Positions 52,640 through 62,154 of a stretch of DNA of 64,000 nucleotides are shown here, one piece after another. The translations under genes were made by a program, and so were the position numbers. Position 1 is the first letter of the stretch, and each line of letters opens with the position of its first letter. Under the pieces are notes generated by a model. The model was not told where the DNA came from. It saw only the letters and a program-made list of their open reading frames with translations, and made no database searches. This stretch comes from CAZGAQ01 sp964523405 (lineage in GTDB: Bacteria > Planctomycetota > Phycisphaerae > UBA1845 > Fen-1342), in contig CAZGAQ010000001.1 of assembly GCA_964523405.1 (NCBI GenBank), positions 248,001 through 312,000 on the forward strand, given 5' to 3'.

Positions 52640-54433
52640 TCAATTGCCCGCCTGGCGCTCGGGCTCCCATTGGCGCTGGTACTTGAACGGGGCCTGCCCG
52701 AACGAAAACGCGTTGGCGGCGTTGCGCGTGTTGTGGCTGTCTCCGCCGGCACACCCCCATTTCACCGGCCCATACTTGCCGGTGCCGTAGCAGTGCAGGA
52801 TGCCGGCCTGGTCCGCCACGAGGACTTCGAGGTAGTTGTCCCCGTCGACGTCCGCCACAACCGGCGAGCACTCGGCGGGTGCGGGGTAGGTCAGCCGGGC
52901 GACCGGATGTCCGCCGCGGACGGGCGCGTCGGCGCGCGGGTCCGGCCCGGATACGATCGTCAGAACGCCGAACGCGTTGCCGGTGGCGTCGGCCTCGATC
53001 GAAGTGAGCACGATCTCCGGCACGAGATCACCGTTCAGATCGGCCACGGCGGGCGATCCCCAGATGGCGCCCCGCACAGGCCAGCGCCACAGCAATCCCT
53101 CCGGCGCGACCGCGCAAACCCCCGCCTGATCGCCCGTGAAGTCGCCCGTCGGACACACGATCAGCAGGGGCGATCCGTCCGGCTCGTTCCGTACGGTGCG
53201 CGCCGCCGCGATCAGCATGTCTTCCGCATGCTGCCCCAGCACGGCCCAGATGACCGGCTCCAGGCTGCGCGACGAACTGGTCAGCGACCAGATATTGGCC
53301 GCGCGGTCGCCGACCAGCGCCGGTAGGCCCAGGTCCAGCCGTCCACCGCGGCAGATGGCGCCCGCCAGGGTCCCGGCCCGCAGGTCGTGCCGCCAGCGCG
53401 AACGGCCGGTCTTGAGTGTCAGCACCTCCACCGCACCTGGCGGGGTCGTTGCGATCAACTCCAGCCCCTGTCCGGGCAGGACATCCCCTAGTGCCAAGGT
53501 CGCGCCGAGCAAGTCCGCGCTGGCCGGCGGCCTGGGCAGACTGGCCACCCACAGGGTGCGCCCATTCTGGCCATTGAGCGCGACGACCTTGGCCTCACTC
53601 GTCACGACCATCACGTCGGTCCGCTCGTCGCCATTGATGTCCACGGCGAGCGGCGCGCTGACGATGGGACCCCCCACGTGCTGCTCCCAGCGCACCTCCC
53701 CGTCGGCGTCCAGGCTGAATAGCGTGCCGTTCTGACAAGCCGCGAACAGCCCGTTCTCGCTGGCCGCCAGGCCCAGGACATCCCGTGGTCCGCGGCCGGG
53801 GCGATCGGGCGGGCTGAAGATCAGCTCGGCTGCACCGTTGGTCCCGTCCACGCGCACCACGCCGTCGGCCGGATCGTTCGTGGCGTCGAAGCTCTCGCCC
53901 AGCGAGGCGATGTAGATCTGCCCGTCGAGCGGAATGATCGTCGTGTACCAGGCCGTCAGGCCGATGGCGGCTTCCCAGCGGAGCTCGAGCTTGACAGCAT
54001 CCGCCCGCGGGACCTTGAGAGGCTCGCCGGCGCGCTCGCGCTTCCGCCCATCGTACCAGCGTTCCCAGTCCTCGCGGCGGTCGCCATAGTCGGCTCCGCA
54101 CACGCGCAGCAGCAGCGCCCGCAGGCGCACGTCCTCCCACGGTCGCTGCGCGTAGAGGTACTTGATGAACTCCTCGCGCCGCGGTTGCCAGACGGCGCGC
54201 GTTTCCGCTTCCCAGGCATCCAGCCGCAGGCGCGGATCCTCCGGGTTGGTCAGCAGCTCGCGGCCCCGCTCGACCTGCCAGCCCAGGCTGCGCGTCGTGA
54301 AGTACCAGCGTCCCGCCAGCCCACCACCGGCAATGGCCAACAGCGTGACCACGATGCCCACGACCGAGCCCAGCAGACTCCGGCGGGGCGGCTGCACGTT
54401 GTAGTTGATGTTCTCGTACGTACGCGGCGACAT
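52640..54433 (-). CDS. Membrane-anchored beta-propeller protein (FG-GAP/VCBS type)
   Basis: 597 residues. One N-terminal membrane helix (about 20-42, LLGSVVGIVVTLLAIAGGGLAG), a helical linker, then a propeller-like region (about 145-597) with several Ca-binding-loop type repeats: DINGDERTDVMVV, DLNGDLVPEIVLT, DVDGDNYLEVLVAD. The last residues (GGDSHNTRNAAN) are often seen at the end of such planctomycete proteins. It probably faces the periplasm or cell surface; ligand unknown. Weak ribosome site. Confidence 0.82.
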   Translation of the reverse strand: MSPRTYENINYNVQPPRRSLLGSVVGIVVTLLAIAGGGLAGRWYFTTRSLGWQVERGRELLTNPEDPRLRLDAWEAETRAVWQPRREEFIKYLYAQRPWEDVRLRALLLRVCGADYGDRREDWERWYDGRKRERAGEPLKVPRADAVKLELRWEAAIGLTAWYTTIIPLDGQIYIASLGESFDATNDPADGVVRVDGTNGAAELIFSPPDRPGRGPRDVLGLAASENGLFAACQNGTLFSLDADGEVRWEQHVGGPIVSAPLAVDINGDERTDVMVVTSEAKVVALNGQNGRTLWVASLPRPPASADLLGATLALGDVLPGQGLELIATTPPGAVEVLTLKTGRSRWRHDLRAGTLAGAICRGGRLDLGLPALVGDRAANIWSLTSSSRSLEPVIWAVLGQHAEDMLIAAARTVRNEPDGSPLLIVCPTGDFTGDQAGVCAVAPEGLLWRWPVRGAIWGSPAVADLNGDLVPEIVLTSIEADATGNAFGVLTIVSGPDPRADAPVRGGHPVARLTYPAPAECSPVVADVDGDNYLEVLVADQAGILHCYGTGKYGPVKWGCAGGDSHNTRNAANAFSFGQAPFKYQRQWEPERQAGN

Positions 54434-54616
54434 CGTTACTCGGTGAAGCAGGCCCGGTGCCGCATGGGCGGGTCAGCCGATCCGCGCCGTGGCGTCGGTC
54501 CGGGTCGTCCCATACGGTGCCGGTTCCATCCCAAGACGGGCAGTGTACTCGATGCCGGCGGCGAACGCTCCGGGTACGCGGCCGGTTCACCGCGCCGGCG
54601 GCGCGGGCCCGCCCCG

Positions 54617-55003
54617 TCAGCAGAACCAGTGCATGTAGCCGCAGCGTCCGCAGATCACGCAATGCGTCGGCTTGCCCGGGGCCTCGGCGCCGCGGGTGGC
54701 GGACGGCGCGCCGGTGGGCAGCGCCTGTTCGCGGAAGCGGTCGTAACTGCAGACGACGCATGCCAGCGGTTGGTCCAGCACGAGGAACTCGTGGAGATCG
54801 CCGTCTTCTGCCGGCGCGGCTTCCTGGCGGAGCGCCGCCAGAGCCTGCCCGCGCGGCGGCTCGATGCCGCGCTGGCGCGCGAGATCCGCCAGGATTTCGA
54901 TGGCCTCCGGTTCGTACTCATGCCGGTGGACGAACAGGGCCTTGATGATCTCGTCGTCGGACGCCTTCGCCCACGCCCGCCGGAGTTCGTTGGGGCTCGC
55001 CAT
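54617..55003 (-). CDS. Small protein with possible zinc-binding cysteines
   Basis: 128 residues. The N-terminal half is helical and acidic (ELRRAWAKASDDEIIKAL; EIEILADLARQRGIE-like), the C-terminal half has CVVC, then HCVICGRCGYMHWFC, a possible zinc site. No family recognised. AAGGAAA lies before ATG 55003. Single gene, 184 bases from the propeller gene and divergent from the membrane protein at 55106. Confidence 0.7.
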   Translation of the reverse strand: MASPNELRRAWAKASDDEIIKALFVHRHEYEPEAIEILADLARQRGIEPPRGQALAALRQEAAPAEDGDLHEFLVLDQPLACVVCSYDRFREQALPTGAPSATRGAEAPGKPTHCVICGRCGYMHWFC

Positions 55004-55105
55004 GTGGTTTCCTTTCGCGTCCGCCGGGTGAGCGGCGGCGCGCGTAGTCTACCGCCCCGCGCCTCGATTGACGCCCCCCGGGGGGCCCCGGTAGTTTCGC
55101 CATCG

Positions 55106-57109
55106 ATGACCTCGCGTGCTTCGCCATCCCGCCCCGCTCCGGCCCCGTCGGTCGCTGTTGGCCCGCGCTGGCAGGGTCCCGTGGTCTTGTTCCTGCTGGC
55201 GGGGGTTGGCCTGGGTGTCTACGCGCATGCGCTGGGCAACCCATTCGTGATCGACGACCTGCACCTGATCCCCGGCGACGCGCGCGTCGTTCAGGGTCGC
55301 CTCGGCGACCTGATCACCAAGGACTACTGGGCCCCGCCGCGCACCAGCGGCCTGTGGCGCCCGCTGGTCAGCCTCACGCTCGGCCTCAACTGGCTGGTCT
55401 CCCACGAGCCCTGGACCTTCCGGCTGCCCAACCTCGCGCTCTATGTCGGCAGCGCGTTCGTGCTGTACCTGCTCGTGCGGGATGTCACCCGCGCGACATG
55501 GGCGGGGATCGTGGCCGCGCTGCTGTTCCTCGTCCATCCGCTCCACACCTACTCCCTGAACTGCATCGTCGACCGGGCGGAGCTGTCCGTGGCTTGCTTC
55601 GGCCTGCTCGTTCTGTGGCTGGTCTGGCGCGACCTGGGCGCACCGGGACCGCGGTGGTGGCCGGTGCTCATGGCCGGCGTGTTTGCGCTCGCGGCGCTGT
55701 CGAAGGAGCATGCGCTGCTGCTGATTCCGCTGGTTGCGCTGCTGGAGCTGCATGCGCGGCGTGCCGGGCACTTGGCGAGTTCTGCCAGGCCGTTGTGGCG
55801 CAGCGTGCTCCGCTACTACGTGCCCCTGGGGCTCGTGGCGGCCGCGTACCTCATGGCCCGCGTCGGCGTGCTCGGCACGGTCGCCCGCGCGCCGGTCGAC
55901 GTGAAAGCGGTCGACAACATCATTGCCCAGCCCGACCACCAGTTGCGCCCCGGCGACAGCCGGTTCCTGGCGCGCTGGGGCACGCCGGTCGCCGTCTGCG
56001 GGCTAGCCGGCAGACTGCTCGTCTGGCCGCACCCGTTGTCCTGGGACTATTCGTACGCGGCGATCGACAGCGTGCGGCGGGCGGGCGATCCGCGCTTGTG
56101 GGGTGGGCTGCTCGTGCTGGCGGCAGCGGGGGCCGGCGTGGTCGTGAGCTATCGGCGGCGCACCCCGGCCCTGTTGGCGCTGGGTCTCCTGCTCATCCCG
56201 TACAGCCTGAACTCGAATACGTACAAGGTCATTGGCACCATCTTCGCGGAGCGATATCTGTTCCTCCCCAGCGCCGGCTGGTGCTTTCTGATCGTTCTGG
56301 GCGCGGCCGCGCTCGTGCGGCAGACGCGCGCGGCCTCCGGTGGTGTGGCGCGCGCGGGCACTGGCGCGGTCCTGGTCGGGCTGGTGGCGGTGGGGGGGCT
56401 CTACGGCTGGCTGACCGTCGCGCGCAATCGCGTCTATTCCTCCGCGCAGACGCTGAATGCGACCGATCTTGCTACGTACCCTCGCTCCGCCCGCCTGCTG
56501 ACCTCCGTCGCCGCCGATGCGCTCAAGGCCGGCGACCTCGCGCGGGCCGCGGAACTCGCGCAGCGGGCGATCGCGGTGACGCCGGACTTCAGCGAGTCCT
56601 GGCGCGTGGCCGGCATGGCCCTGTATGGCCTGGGTCAGCCGGATCAGGCCCTCGCCCACCTGGACCAGAGTTTTCGGCTTGGCTCCCTGGACGAACCGGC
56701 CCTGGTGGCGGCCTGCAACATCATGGCCGCGCGCGGCGATTACGCACGCGTGCTGCCCATCCTTGAGGGTTTCGTGCGTGAGTCGCCGCTGGCCGTTGAC
56801 GCGCGCAATGCGCTGGCTTGGCACCTGGTCACGGCCCAGCCGTCCGCCCTGCGGAATCCCCGTCGCGCGCTGGAGCACATGCAGAGTGTGCTGCGTCAGG
56901 CGCCGCACGTCCCGGAGTATCTGGACACCTATGTCGAAGTGCTGCTCGCCCTCGGACAACGCGCCGAGGCGATGACGGCCCTGGAGCACTGGCTGGGCCG
57001 TGCGCCGGCGGAGCTGCCCGGTCGCGAAAAACTGGCGGCGCGCCTGGCCGCGCTGCGCGGCGGGGCCACCGCCAGCCAGCCGAACACACCGCCCGGAGCC
57101 ACACCATGA
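55106..57109 (+). CDS. Multi-pass membrane protein with TPR C-terminus (TMTC/GT-C-like)
   Basis: 667 residues. About ten membrane helices (residues 25-450) followed by tetratricopeptide repeats (about 470-640: AGDLARAAELAQRAIAVTPDFSESW, LGQPDQALAHLDQSF). The N-terminal loop NPFVIDDLHLI has the Asp-Asp pair seen at the start of GT-C glycosyltransferases and TMTC proteins, and PHPLSWDYSYAAI matches the TMTC pattern. It may transfer mannose or another sugar from a lipid carrier to proteins outside the membrane; this is inference from layout. Its stop overlaps the ATG of the next gene (ATGA). Confidence 0.78.
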   Translation: MTSRASPSRPAPAPSVAVGPRWQGPVVLFLLAGVGLGVYAHALGNPFVIDDLHLIPGDARVVQGRLGDLITKDYWAPPRTSGLWRPLVSLTLGLNWLVSHEPWTFRLPNLALYVGSAFVLYLLVRDVTRATWAGIVAALLFLVHPLHTYSLNCIVDRAELSVACFGLLVLWLVWRDLGAPGPRWWPVLMAGVFALAALSKEHALLLIPLVALLELHARRAGHLASSARPLWRSVLRYYVPLGLVAAAYLMARVGVLGTVARAPVDVKAVDNIIAQPDHQLRPGDSRFLARWGTPVAVCGLAGRLLVWPHPLSWDYSYAAIDSVRRAGDPRLWGGLLVLAAAGAGVVVSYRRRTPALLALGLLLIPYSLNSNTYKVIGTIFAERYLFLPSAGWCFLIVLGAAALVRQTRAASGGVARAGTGAVLVGLVAVGGLYGWLTVARNRVYSSAQTLNATDLATYPRSARLLTSVAADALKAGDLARAAELAQRAIAVTPDFSESWRVAGMALYGLGQPDQALAHLDQSFRLGSLDEPALVAACNIMAARGDYARVLPILEGFVRESPLAVDARNALAWHLVTAQPSALRNPRRALEHMQSVLRQAPHVPEYLDTYVEVLLALGQRAEAMTALEHWLGRAPAELPGREKLAARLAALRGGATASQPNTPPGATP

Positions 57110-58788
57110 CGGCGACGCCACCCGCCAGCGCCACCCTGCCGGCGCGCTCCGCCCGTGCCTGGCTGCCGGATGCCGCGTGTCTGGCGGTCCTGCTGGCCGG
57201 GTGGCTGGCGTATGTCGGTCCGCTGGTCGTGCGCGATCGTCTGCGCGGCTACGACATCTGCCGCGACATCGCGTCGGTCGTCAACATTCAGCACGGGCAG
57301 GTCTTCTCCGACCCCGCCTATGTCGGCGAGACCATCTGGTACCCGCCGCTGAATCCGATTCTCATGGCGGCGATCACCGGCGTCAGCGGCATTTCCGGCG
57401 CGGACGGCTACCGGTGGTCGCAGCTCGTGTTCAACTGGCTGTTGCCGGCGGGCCTCTTCCTCGTTACGCGCCTGGCGTGGGGACGCCGGGCGGCCGTGGG
57501 GGCCACGGTGGCCATGCTGCTGGCGATGCCGTGGTGGCAACGAGAGGTCGCCCACGGCCAACCGTCCATCCACGCGATTGTGTGGGGCTGGCTCGCATTG
57601 CTCCTCTACGCCCGCGCGGCCCGCGCGCCGCGCCCGGGCTGGATCGTTGCCTGCGGTGTGTTCCAGGGCCTTTCGTTCTGGCACCATCCCTTCGTGCCGG
57701 CCACGCTCCTGGGAGCGTTCGCCCTGCAGGGGCTGTGGGCCGCGCGGCCGCGGCCGGGTTCCTCTGCGGCGCCGCCCGGGCCACGGCCCCCCCAGGGCGC
57801 CCCCCGCGCGGTCCTGGTCCGCAATGCACTGCTATTCGGCCTGACGCTCGCTGTCGCAGCCCCGATTCTCTACTTGGCGATGCACGGCCCCGTGCGGAAC
57901 ACCGCCCCACGCGAGTACCTGGCGGCGGAGCTGCTGCAGCCGGAGGTGGCACTGCTGCACGCCGACCGAGTACCGTGGGCCCTGTGGCTGTGGAGCGTCG
58001 GCGTGGTCGGCTTAATCACGGCTGTGCGGCGCCGCGACCTGCCCGGCCGCCTGCTTGCGTGCATCCTGATCGTCTCCCTGCTCGGACAGGCGCCCGGCTA
58101 CGCCCGCATCGTGCTTGGATCGACCGGCGAGCGCCTGCCCATCATTGTCCCGCACGAATTCCAGCGCATCTGGCAACTGGCCTGGGCCGTGTGCATCGGC
58201 GTGGGGATCGACGCCCTCGTGCGCTATGCTGGTGGGCGGATTGCTGCGTTGCGCAGAAGTCGGGCAGCGGTCAGCGGCGTGACGGTGGCGGCCCTGCTGG
58301 CGACCGGCTTGCCGGGCTGGTCGGCTGTGCCGGGCAACCTGCGGAAGTACCTGATGCAAGCCGACATGCCCGCGGGCTACGAGCAGATGGCCAGTTGGAT
58401 TCGGCGGTCGACAGGACTGAACGACGTCTTTGCCTGCGCCCCCGACGTGGCGTTCGGGTTCATCGGGCCCGAGACGGGGCGCAAAGCCTGGATTACGAAC
58501 GTTGCCCACAGCAACCCGCGCGTGGATTGGGAGGCACGGGCGAACGTGATGCTCGCCCTAGAAAGCGCGGCCACGCCGGCCGAGTTCACGCAAATCGCGC
58601 AGCAGCATGGAATTAAGTACTTTATGCCCTCGCGGAGCTGGATGCCGCAGGTTCTGCGCGATCCGGCGCTGCGGGCGACGGCAATGCCGGACTACTTCGT
58701 CTGCGTCCAGAACCCTCCAAATGCCGACCCGCTGTTCAAGTTGACTGCGCGTCCCGCGCTCCCGCCGAGCAGGCCGACGCCGCGCTGA
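57106..58788 (+). CDS. Multi-pass membrane protein, possible glycosyltransferase-like
   Basis: 560 residues with about ten membrane helices and a soluble C-terminal part (about 430-550). The N-terminal loop RDRLRGYDICRDIASV, with an acidic residue before the first long periplasmic loop, and YPPLNPILMA resemble GT-C type membrane glycosyltransferases, but no diagnostic motif is complete. Translation is coupled to the TMTC-like gene upstream by a four-base overlap, which suggests one pathway. A strong terminator follows five bases after the stop. Confidence 0.75.
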   Translation: MTATPPASATLPARSARAWLPDAACLAVLLAGWLAYVGPLVVRDRLRGYDICRDIASVVNIQHGQVFSDPAYVGETIWYPPLNPILMAAITGVSGISGADGYRWSQLVFNWLLPAGLFLVTRLAWGRRAAVGATVAMLLAMPWWQREVAHGQPSIHAIVWGWLALLLYARAARAPRPGWIVACGVFQGLSFWHHPFVPATLLGAFALQGLWAARPRPGSSAAPPGPRPPQGAPRAVLVRNALLFGLTLAVAAPILYLAMHGPVRNTAPREYLAAELLQPEVALLHADRVPWALWLWSVGVVGLITAVRRRDLPGRLLACILIVSLLGQAPGYARIVLGSTGERLPIIVPHEFQRIWQLAWAVCIGVGIDALVRYAGGRIAALRRSRAAVSGVTVAALLATGLPGWSAVPGNLRKYLMQADMPAGYEQMASWIRRSTGLNDVFACAPDVAFGFIGPETGRKAWITNVAHSNPRVDWEARANVMLALESAATPAEFTQIAQQHGIKYFMPSRSWMPQVLRDPALRATAMPDYFVCVQNPPNADPLFKLTARPALPPSRPTPR

Positions 58789-58792
58789 GTTT

Positions 58793-58824
58793 TCGGCGCG
58801 GGGACTGGTGCGCGCCGACTTTTT
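58793..58824 (+). terminator. Rho-independent terminator after the membrane protein pair
   Basis: Perfect 8-bp stem TCGGCGCG (58793-58800) with CGCGCCGA (58811-58818), 10-base loop, then C and five T. A TATCAT at 58828-58833 just behind it may be a -10 for ppdK, giving a leader of about 185 bases. Confidence 0.75.
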
Positions 58825-59018
58825 CCCTATCATGCGCGGCTTCGGTCGCCGCCGAATGGACGGTGGCGCGGACAGCCGAGAGCACCTGGCGCGGTGCGGC
58901 TCGGAGCGGTCTCCAAGCACCGCGCGGGGCTTGGCCCGTCGTCGCGACTTGAGCCGGTCGCCGGACGACGTGTGAAGCCGTTTGATAACCCTGGGGCCTC
59001 CAGAGTGAAGGAACAGTG

Positions 59019-61901
59019 ATGGCAGCGAGCAAGAAGTACGTGTATTTCTTCGGGGCCGGCAAGGCCGAAGGCAAGGGCACCGATCGCAAGACGCTCGGGG
59101 GCAAAGGTGCGGGGCTCGCGGAGATGACCAGCATCGGCCTGCCGGTGCCGGCCGGCTTCACGATCGCGGTCGATGCGTGCGAGTACTACGACGCGCACGG
59201 CAAGCAGTGGCCCGCCGGGCTGGACAAGGAAATCCGCCAGCAACTGGCCCAGCTCGAAAAGACGACCGGCAAGAAGCTTGGGGATCCGAACGACCCGCTG
59301 CTCGTCTCCGTGCGCAGCGGCGCCGCCCGCTCCATGCCGGGCATGATGGAAACGATCCTGAACCTGGGCCTCAACGACAAGTCCGTCGTCGGCCTGGCCA
59401 AGGCCACGAGCAACCCGCGCTTCGCGTGGGACGCCTACCGCCGCTTTCTGCAGATGTACTCGACCACCGCGGTCGGGCTGTCCAAGGAAATCCTGGAAGA
59501 CAAACTCCACCACCTGAAGGCTCGCATCGGTGTCAAGGGCGATCACGAAATCCCCGCCGAGCACTTGCAGGCCCTGTGCGGCGAGTTCAAGGCCTTCTTC
59601 GTCGAGCAGACCGGCCGCGAATTTCCGCAGGACCCCTGGGCCCAGCTCGTCGGCGCGATCAACGCCGTGTTCGGCTCCTGGAACGCCGACAAGGCCGTCA
59701 CCTACCGCCGCGTCGAGAAGATCACCGACCTGAAAGGCACGGCCGTCAACGTCCAGCAGATGGTCTTCGGCAACATGGGCGACGACAGCGGCACGGGCGT
59801 GTGCTTCACGCGTGACCCCAGCACCGGCGAGAACGTCTTCTACGGCGACATGCTGGTGAACGCCCAGGGCGAGGACGTCGTCGCGGGTATCCGCACGCCG
59901 ATCAAGCTCGCCGACCTCGGCAAGAAGATGCCGGCGATCTACGACCAGCTCTGCGCCGTCCGCGCCATCCTCGAAATCCACTACGGCGAGATGCAGGACC
60001 TCGAATTCACCTTCGAGCGCGGCAAGCTCTACATGCTGCAGTGCCGCACCGGCAAGCGCGCTCCGGGCGCCGCGTTCCGCATCGCCGTCGAGCAGGCCAC
60101 CAAGCCGCTCATGACCCCGGCCGAGGCCAACCGCCTCGCCAAAGCCGGCTTCCTGCCCAAGGCCTACGTCGCCGCGGCCAGCAAGCCCGTCATCACCACC
60201 GATGCGGCCCTCAAGCGCATCGTCCGCGAGGACATCGAGCGCCTCTTCTACCCCGTCATCAGCCCCAAGGTCGGCAAGGATCAGCTCAGCCGCGCCAAGC
60301 TGTGTGAAGGCATCAACGCCGTCCCCGGCGCCGCCTGCGGCCAGGTCGTCTTCAACGCCAAAGATGCCGAGCAGCAGGCCGAGCAGGGCGCGCTGGTCAT
60401 CCTGGTCCGCAAGGAAACCAGCCCCGAGGACGTCGGCGGCATGCAGGCCGCCAAGGGCATCCTCACGCAGACCGGCGGCAAGACCTCGCACGCGGCCGTC
60501 GTGGCCCGGGGCTGGGGCAAGTGTTGCATCGTTGGCTGCGACGTGCTGAACATCGACTACGAAGCCGGTTCAATGAGCGTGAACGGCCAGACCGTCCGCC
60601 AGGGTGACTTCCTGACGCTGGATGGTTCGTCCGGCACCGTCTACCTGGGCAAGCTCGAACTTCAGCGGCCCGAGCCGCCCAAGGAGTTCTACACGCTGAT
60701 GGGCTGGGCGGATCAGCGCCGCGAGCTGCTCGTCCGCACCAACGCCGACACTCCTGAGGACGCCCGCAAGGCCATCGAGATGGGCGCCGAAGGCATCGGT
60801 CTGTGCCGCACGGAGCACATGTTCTTCGCGACCCGCGAGCGTCAGCTCGCCATCCAGGAAATGATCGTCGCCGACTCGCTCGAGCACCGGAAAGCCGCCC
60901 TCGACAAGCTGCTGCCGTTCCAGCGCGACGACTTCATCGGCATCTTCCAGGCGATGGAAGGCCGGCCGGTGACGATCCGCCTGATCGACCCGCCGCTGCA
61001 CGAGTTCGTGCCGCGCACGCCGGAGCAGGCCGAAGACCTCGCAAAGGTCACCGGCATGCCGGCCGAGGACATCCTCCGTCGCAGCGAGCAGCTCCACGAA
61101 GCCAACCCGATGCTGGGGCACCGCGGCTGCCGCCTGTGCATCACCTACCCCGAAATCCTGGAAATGCAGGTCCGCGCGATCATCGAGGCCGCCATCGCCG
61201 TTAAGAAAAAGGGCGGCAAGGTCGCGCCGGAGATCATGATCCCGCTGACGATCGACTGGAAGGAGCTCGAACTCCTGACCGTTCAGACGCGGCAGGTCGC
61301 GGACGCGATCATCGCCAAGTCCGGCACGAAGCTCGAGTACATGGTCGGCACGATGATCGAGACGCCCCGCGCCGCGATCACTTCCGACGACATCGCCGAG
61401 GTCGCCCAGTTCTTCAGCTTCGGCACCAATGACCTGACCCAGATGACGATGGGCCTGAGCCGTGACGACGCCGGCCGCTTCCTGCCGGACTACGTCAACC
61501 AGGCCAAGGCCGCCATCTTCAAGGAAGACCCGTTCCAGTCGCTGGATCAGGAAGGCGTCGGGCTGCTCGTTTTCCTGGCGATCGACCAGGCGCGCGAGGT
61601 CAATCCGAAGCTCAAGGTCGGCATCTGCGGCGAGCACGGCGGCGACCCCGAAAGCGTGAAGTTCTGCCACCGCGTGGGCATGAACTACGTGTCCTGCTCG
61701 CCGTACCGCGTGCCCATCGCCCGCCTCGCCGCGGCCCAGGCCGTGATCGAAGCGGAAGAGGAACTGGCCGGCGAGAAGGCTGCTGCGAAGGCCGCGACCA
61801 AGGCCGCCAAGCCCGCGAAGAAGGCCAGCAAGCCGGCGAAGAAGACGGCGAAGAAGGCCGCCAAGCCGGCAAAGAAGCCCGCGAAGAAGGGCAAGAAGTA
61901 A
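59019..61901 (+). CDS. ppdK: Pyruvate, phosphate dikinase with lysine-rich C-terminal tail
   Basis: 960 residues; usual PPDK is about 875-910. It interconverts pyruvate, ATP and Pi with phosphoenolpyruvate, AMP and PPi. The nucleotide-binding part has LGGKGAGLAEM, VSVRSGAARSMPGMMETILNLG and FTRDPSTGEN; the phospho-His is in GGKTSHAAVVARGWGKCC; the PEP-binding barrel has GIGLCRTEHMFF and, with the proton-donor Cys, ICGEHGGDP. After the normal end (SPYRVPIARLAAAQAVIEAE) come 41 residues (920-960) of Lys/Ala/Pro repeats such as KKASKPAKKTAKKAAKPAKK, like histone H1 or HU tails. AAGGA lies before ATG 59019. Confidence 0.95.
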   Translation: MAASKKYVYFFGAGKAEGKGTDRKTLGGKGAGLAEMTSIGLPVPAGFTIAVDACEYYDAHGKQWPAGLDKEIRQQLAQLEKTTGKKLGDPNDPLLVSVRSGAARSMPGMMETILNLGLNDKSVVGLAKATSNPRFAWDAYRRFLQMYSTTAVGLSKEILEDKLHHLKARIGVKGDHEIPAEHLQALCGEFKAFFVEQTGREFPQDPWAQLVGAINAVFGSWNADKAVTYRRVEKITDLKGTAVNVQQMVFGNMGDDSGTGVCFTRDPSTGENVFYGDMLVNAQGEDVVAGIRTPIKLADLGKKMPAIYDQLCAVRAILEIHYGEMQDLEFTFERGKLYMLQCRTGKRAPGAAFRIAVEQATKPLMTPAEANRLAKAGFLPKAYVAAASKPVITTDAALKRIVREDIERLFYPVISPKVGKDQLSRAKLCEGINAVPGAACGQVVFNAKDAEQQAEQGALVILVRKETSPEDVGGMQAAKGILTQTGGKTSHAAVVARGWGKCCIVGCDVLNIDYEAGSMSVNGQTVRQGDFLTLDGSSGTVYLGKLELQRPEPPKEFYTLMGWADQRRELLVRTNADTPEDARKAIEMGAEGIGLCRTEHMFFATRERQLAIQEMIVADSLEHRKAALDKLLPFQRDDFIGIFQAMEGRPVTIRLIDPPLHEFVPRTPEQAEDLAKVTGMPAEDILRRSEQLHEANPMLGHRGCRLCITYPEILEMQVRAIIEAAIAVKKKGGKVAPEIMIPLTIDWKELELLTVQTRQVADAIIAKSGTKLEYMVGTMIETPRAAITSDDIAEVAQFFSFGTNDLTQMTMGLSRDDAGRFLPDYVNQAKAAIFKEDPFQSLDQEGVGLLVFLAIDQAREVNPKLKVGICGEHGGDPESVKFCHRVGMNYVSCSPYRVPIARLAAAQAVIEAEEELAGEKAAAKAATKAAKPAKKASKPAKKTAKKAAKPAKKPAKKGKK

Positions 61902-61907
61902 CGCCCG

Positions 61908-61934
61908 GTAGCGTCAGGCGTCCCTGCCTGACGT
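61908..61934. repeat. GTAGCGTC palindromic repeat, copy 2
   Basis: GTA, then 8-bp stem CGTCAGGC (61912-61919) with GCCTGACG (61926-61933) and a 6-base loop. It starts six bases after the ppdK stop. First eleven bases are identical to copy 1. Confidence 0.75.
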
Positions 61935-61971
61935 GTGTGGCACCGGCATCTTGCCGCTGCGACGACGGAGC

Positions 61972-61997
61972 GTAGCGTCGGCCCCCCGCGGCCGACG
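61972..61997. repeat. GTAGCGTC palindromic repeat, copy 3 (variant arm)
   Basis: GTAGCGTCGGCC with 8-bp stem CGTCGGCC (61976-61983) and GGCCGACG (61990-61997), again a 6-base loop. Compared with copies 1 and 2 the arm changes on both sides so that pairing is kept. Confidence 0.65.
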
Positions 61998-62016
61998 TTG
62001 CAGACGAAGACGCAAC

Positions 62017-62047
62017 GAACCCCGCTCGCAAGGGCGGGGTTCTTCTT
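62017..62047 (+). terminator. Rho-independent terminator after ppdK
   Basis: 9-bp stem GAACCCCGC (62017-62025) with GCGGGGTTC (62034-62042), 8-base loop, followed by TTCTTT counted from the stem end. It lies 115 bases after the ppdK stop, behind two palindromic repeats. Confidence 0.75.
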
Positions 62048-62154
62048 TGCGCTCGATTCCAGGCGAGGGGCCAAGAAGCAAGCGGGAGCGCAGGCCATTG
62101 ACCTGTGCTCCCGTCGCTATGGACCGTTTGTGAATGGAGTATGCGAGGACCCGC

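Noticed and set aside
49683..52871. 1062-codon minus-strand frame opposite thiolase, hbd-like and crotonase genes
   Set aside because: Antisense shadow of three well-identified genes; its translation is His/Arg/Gly-rich without domains.
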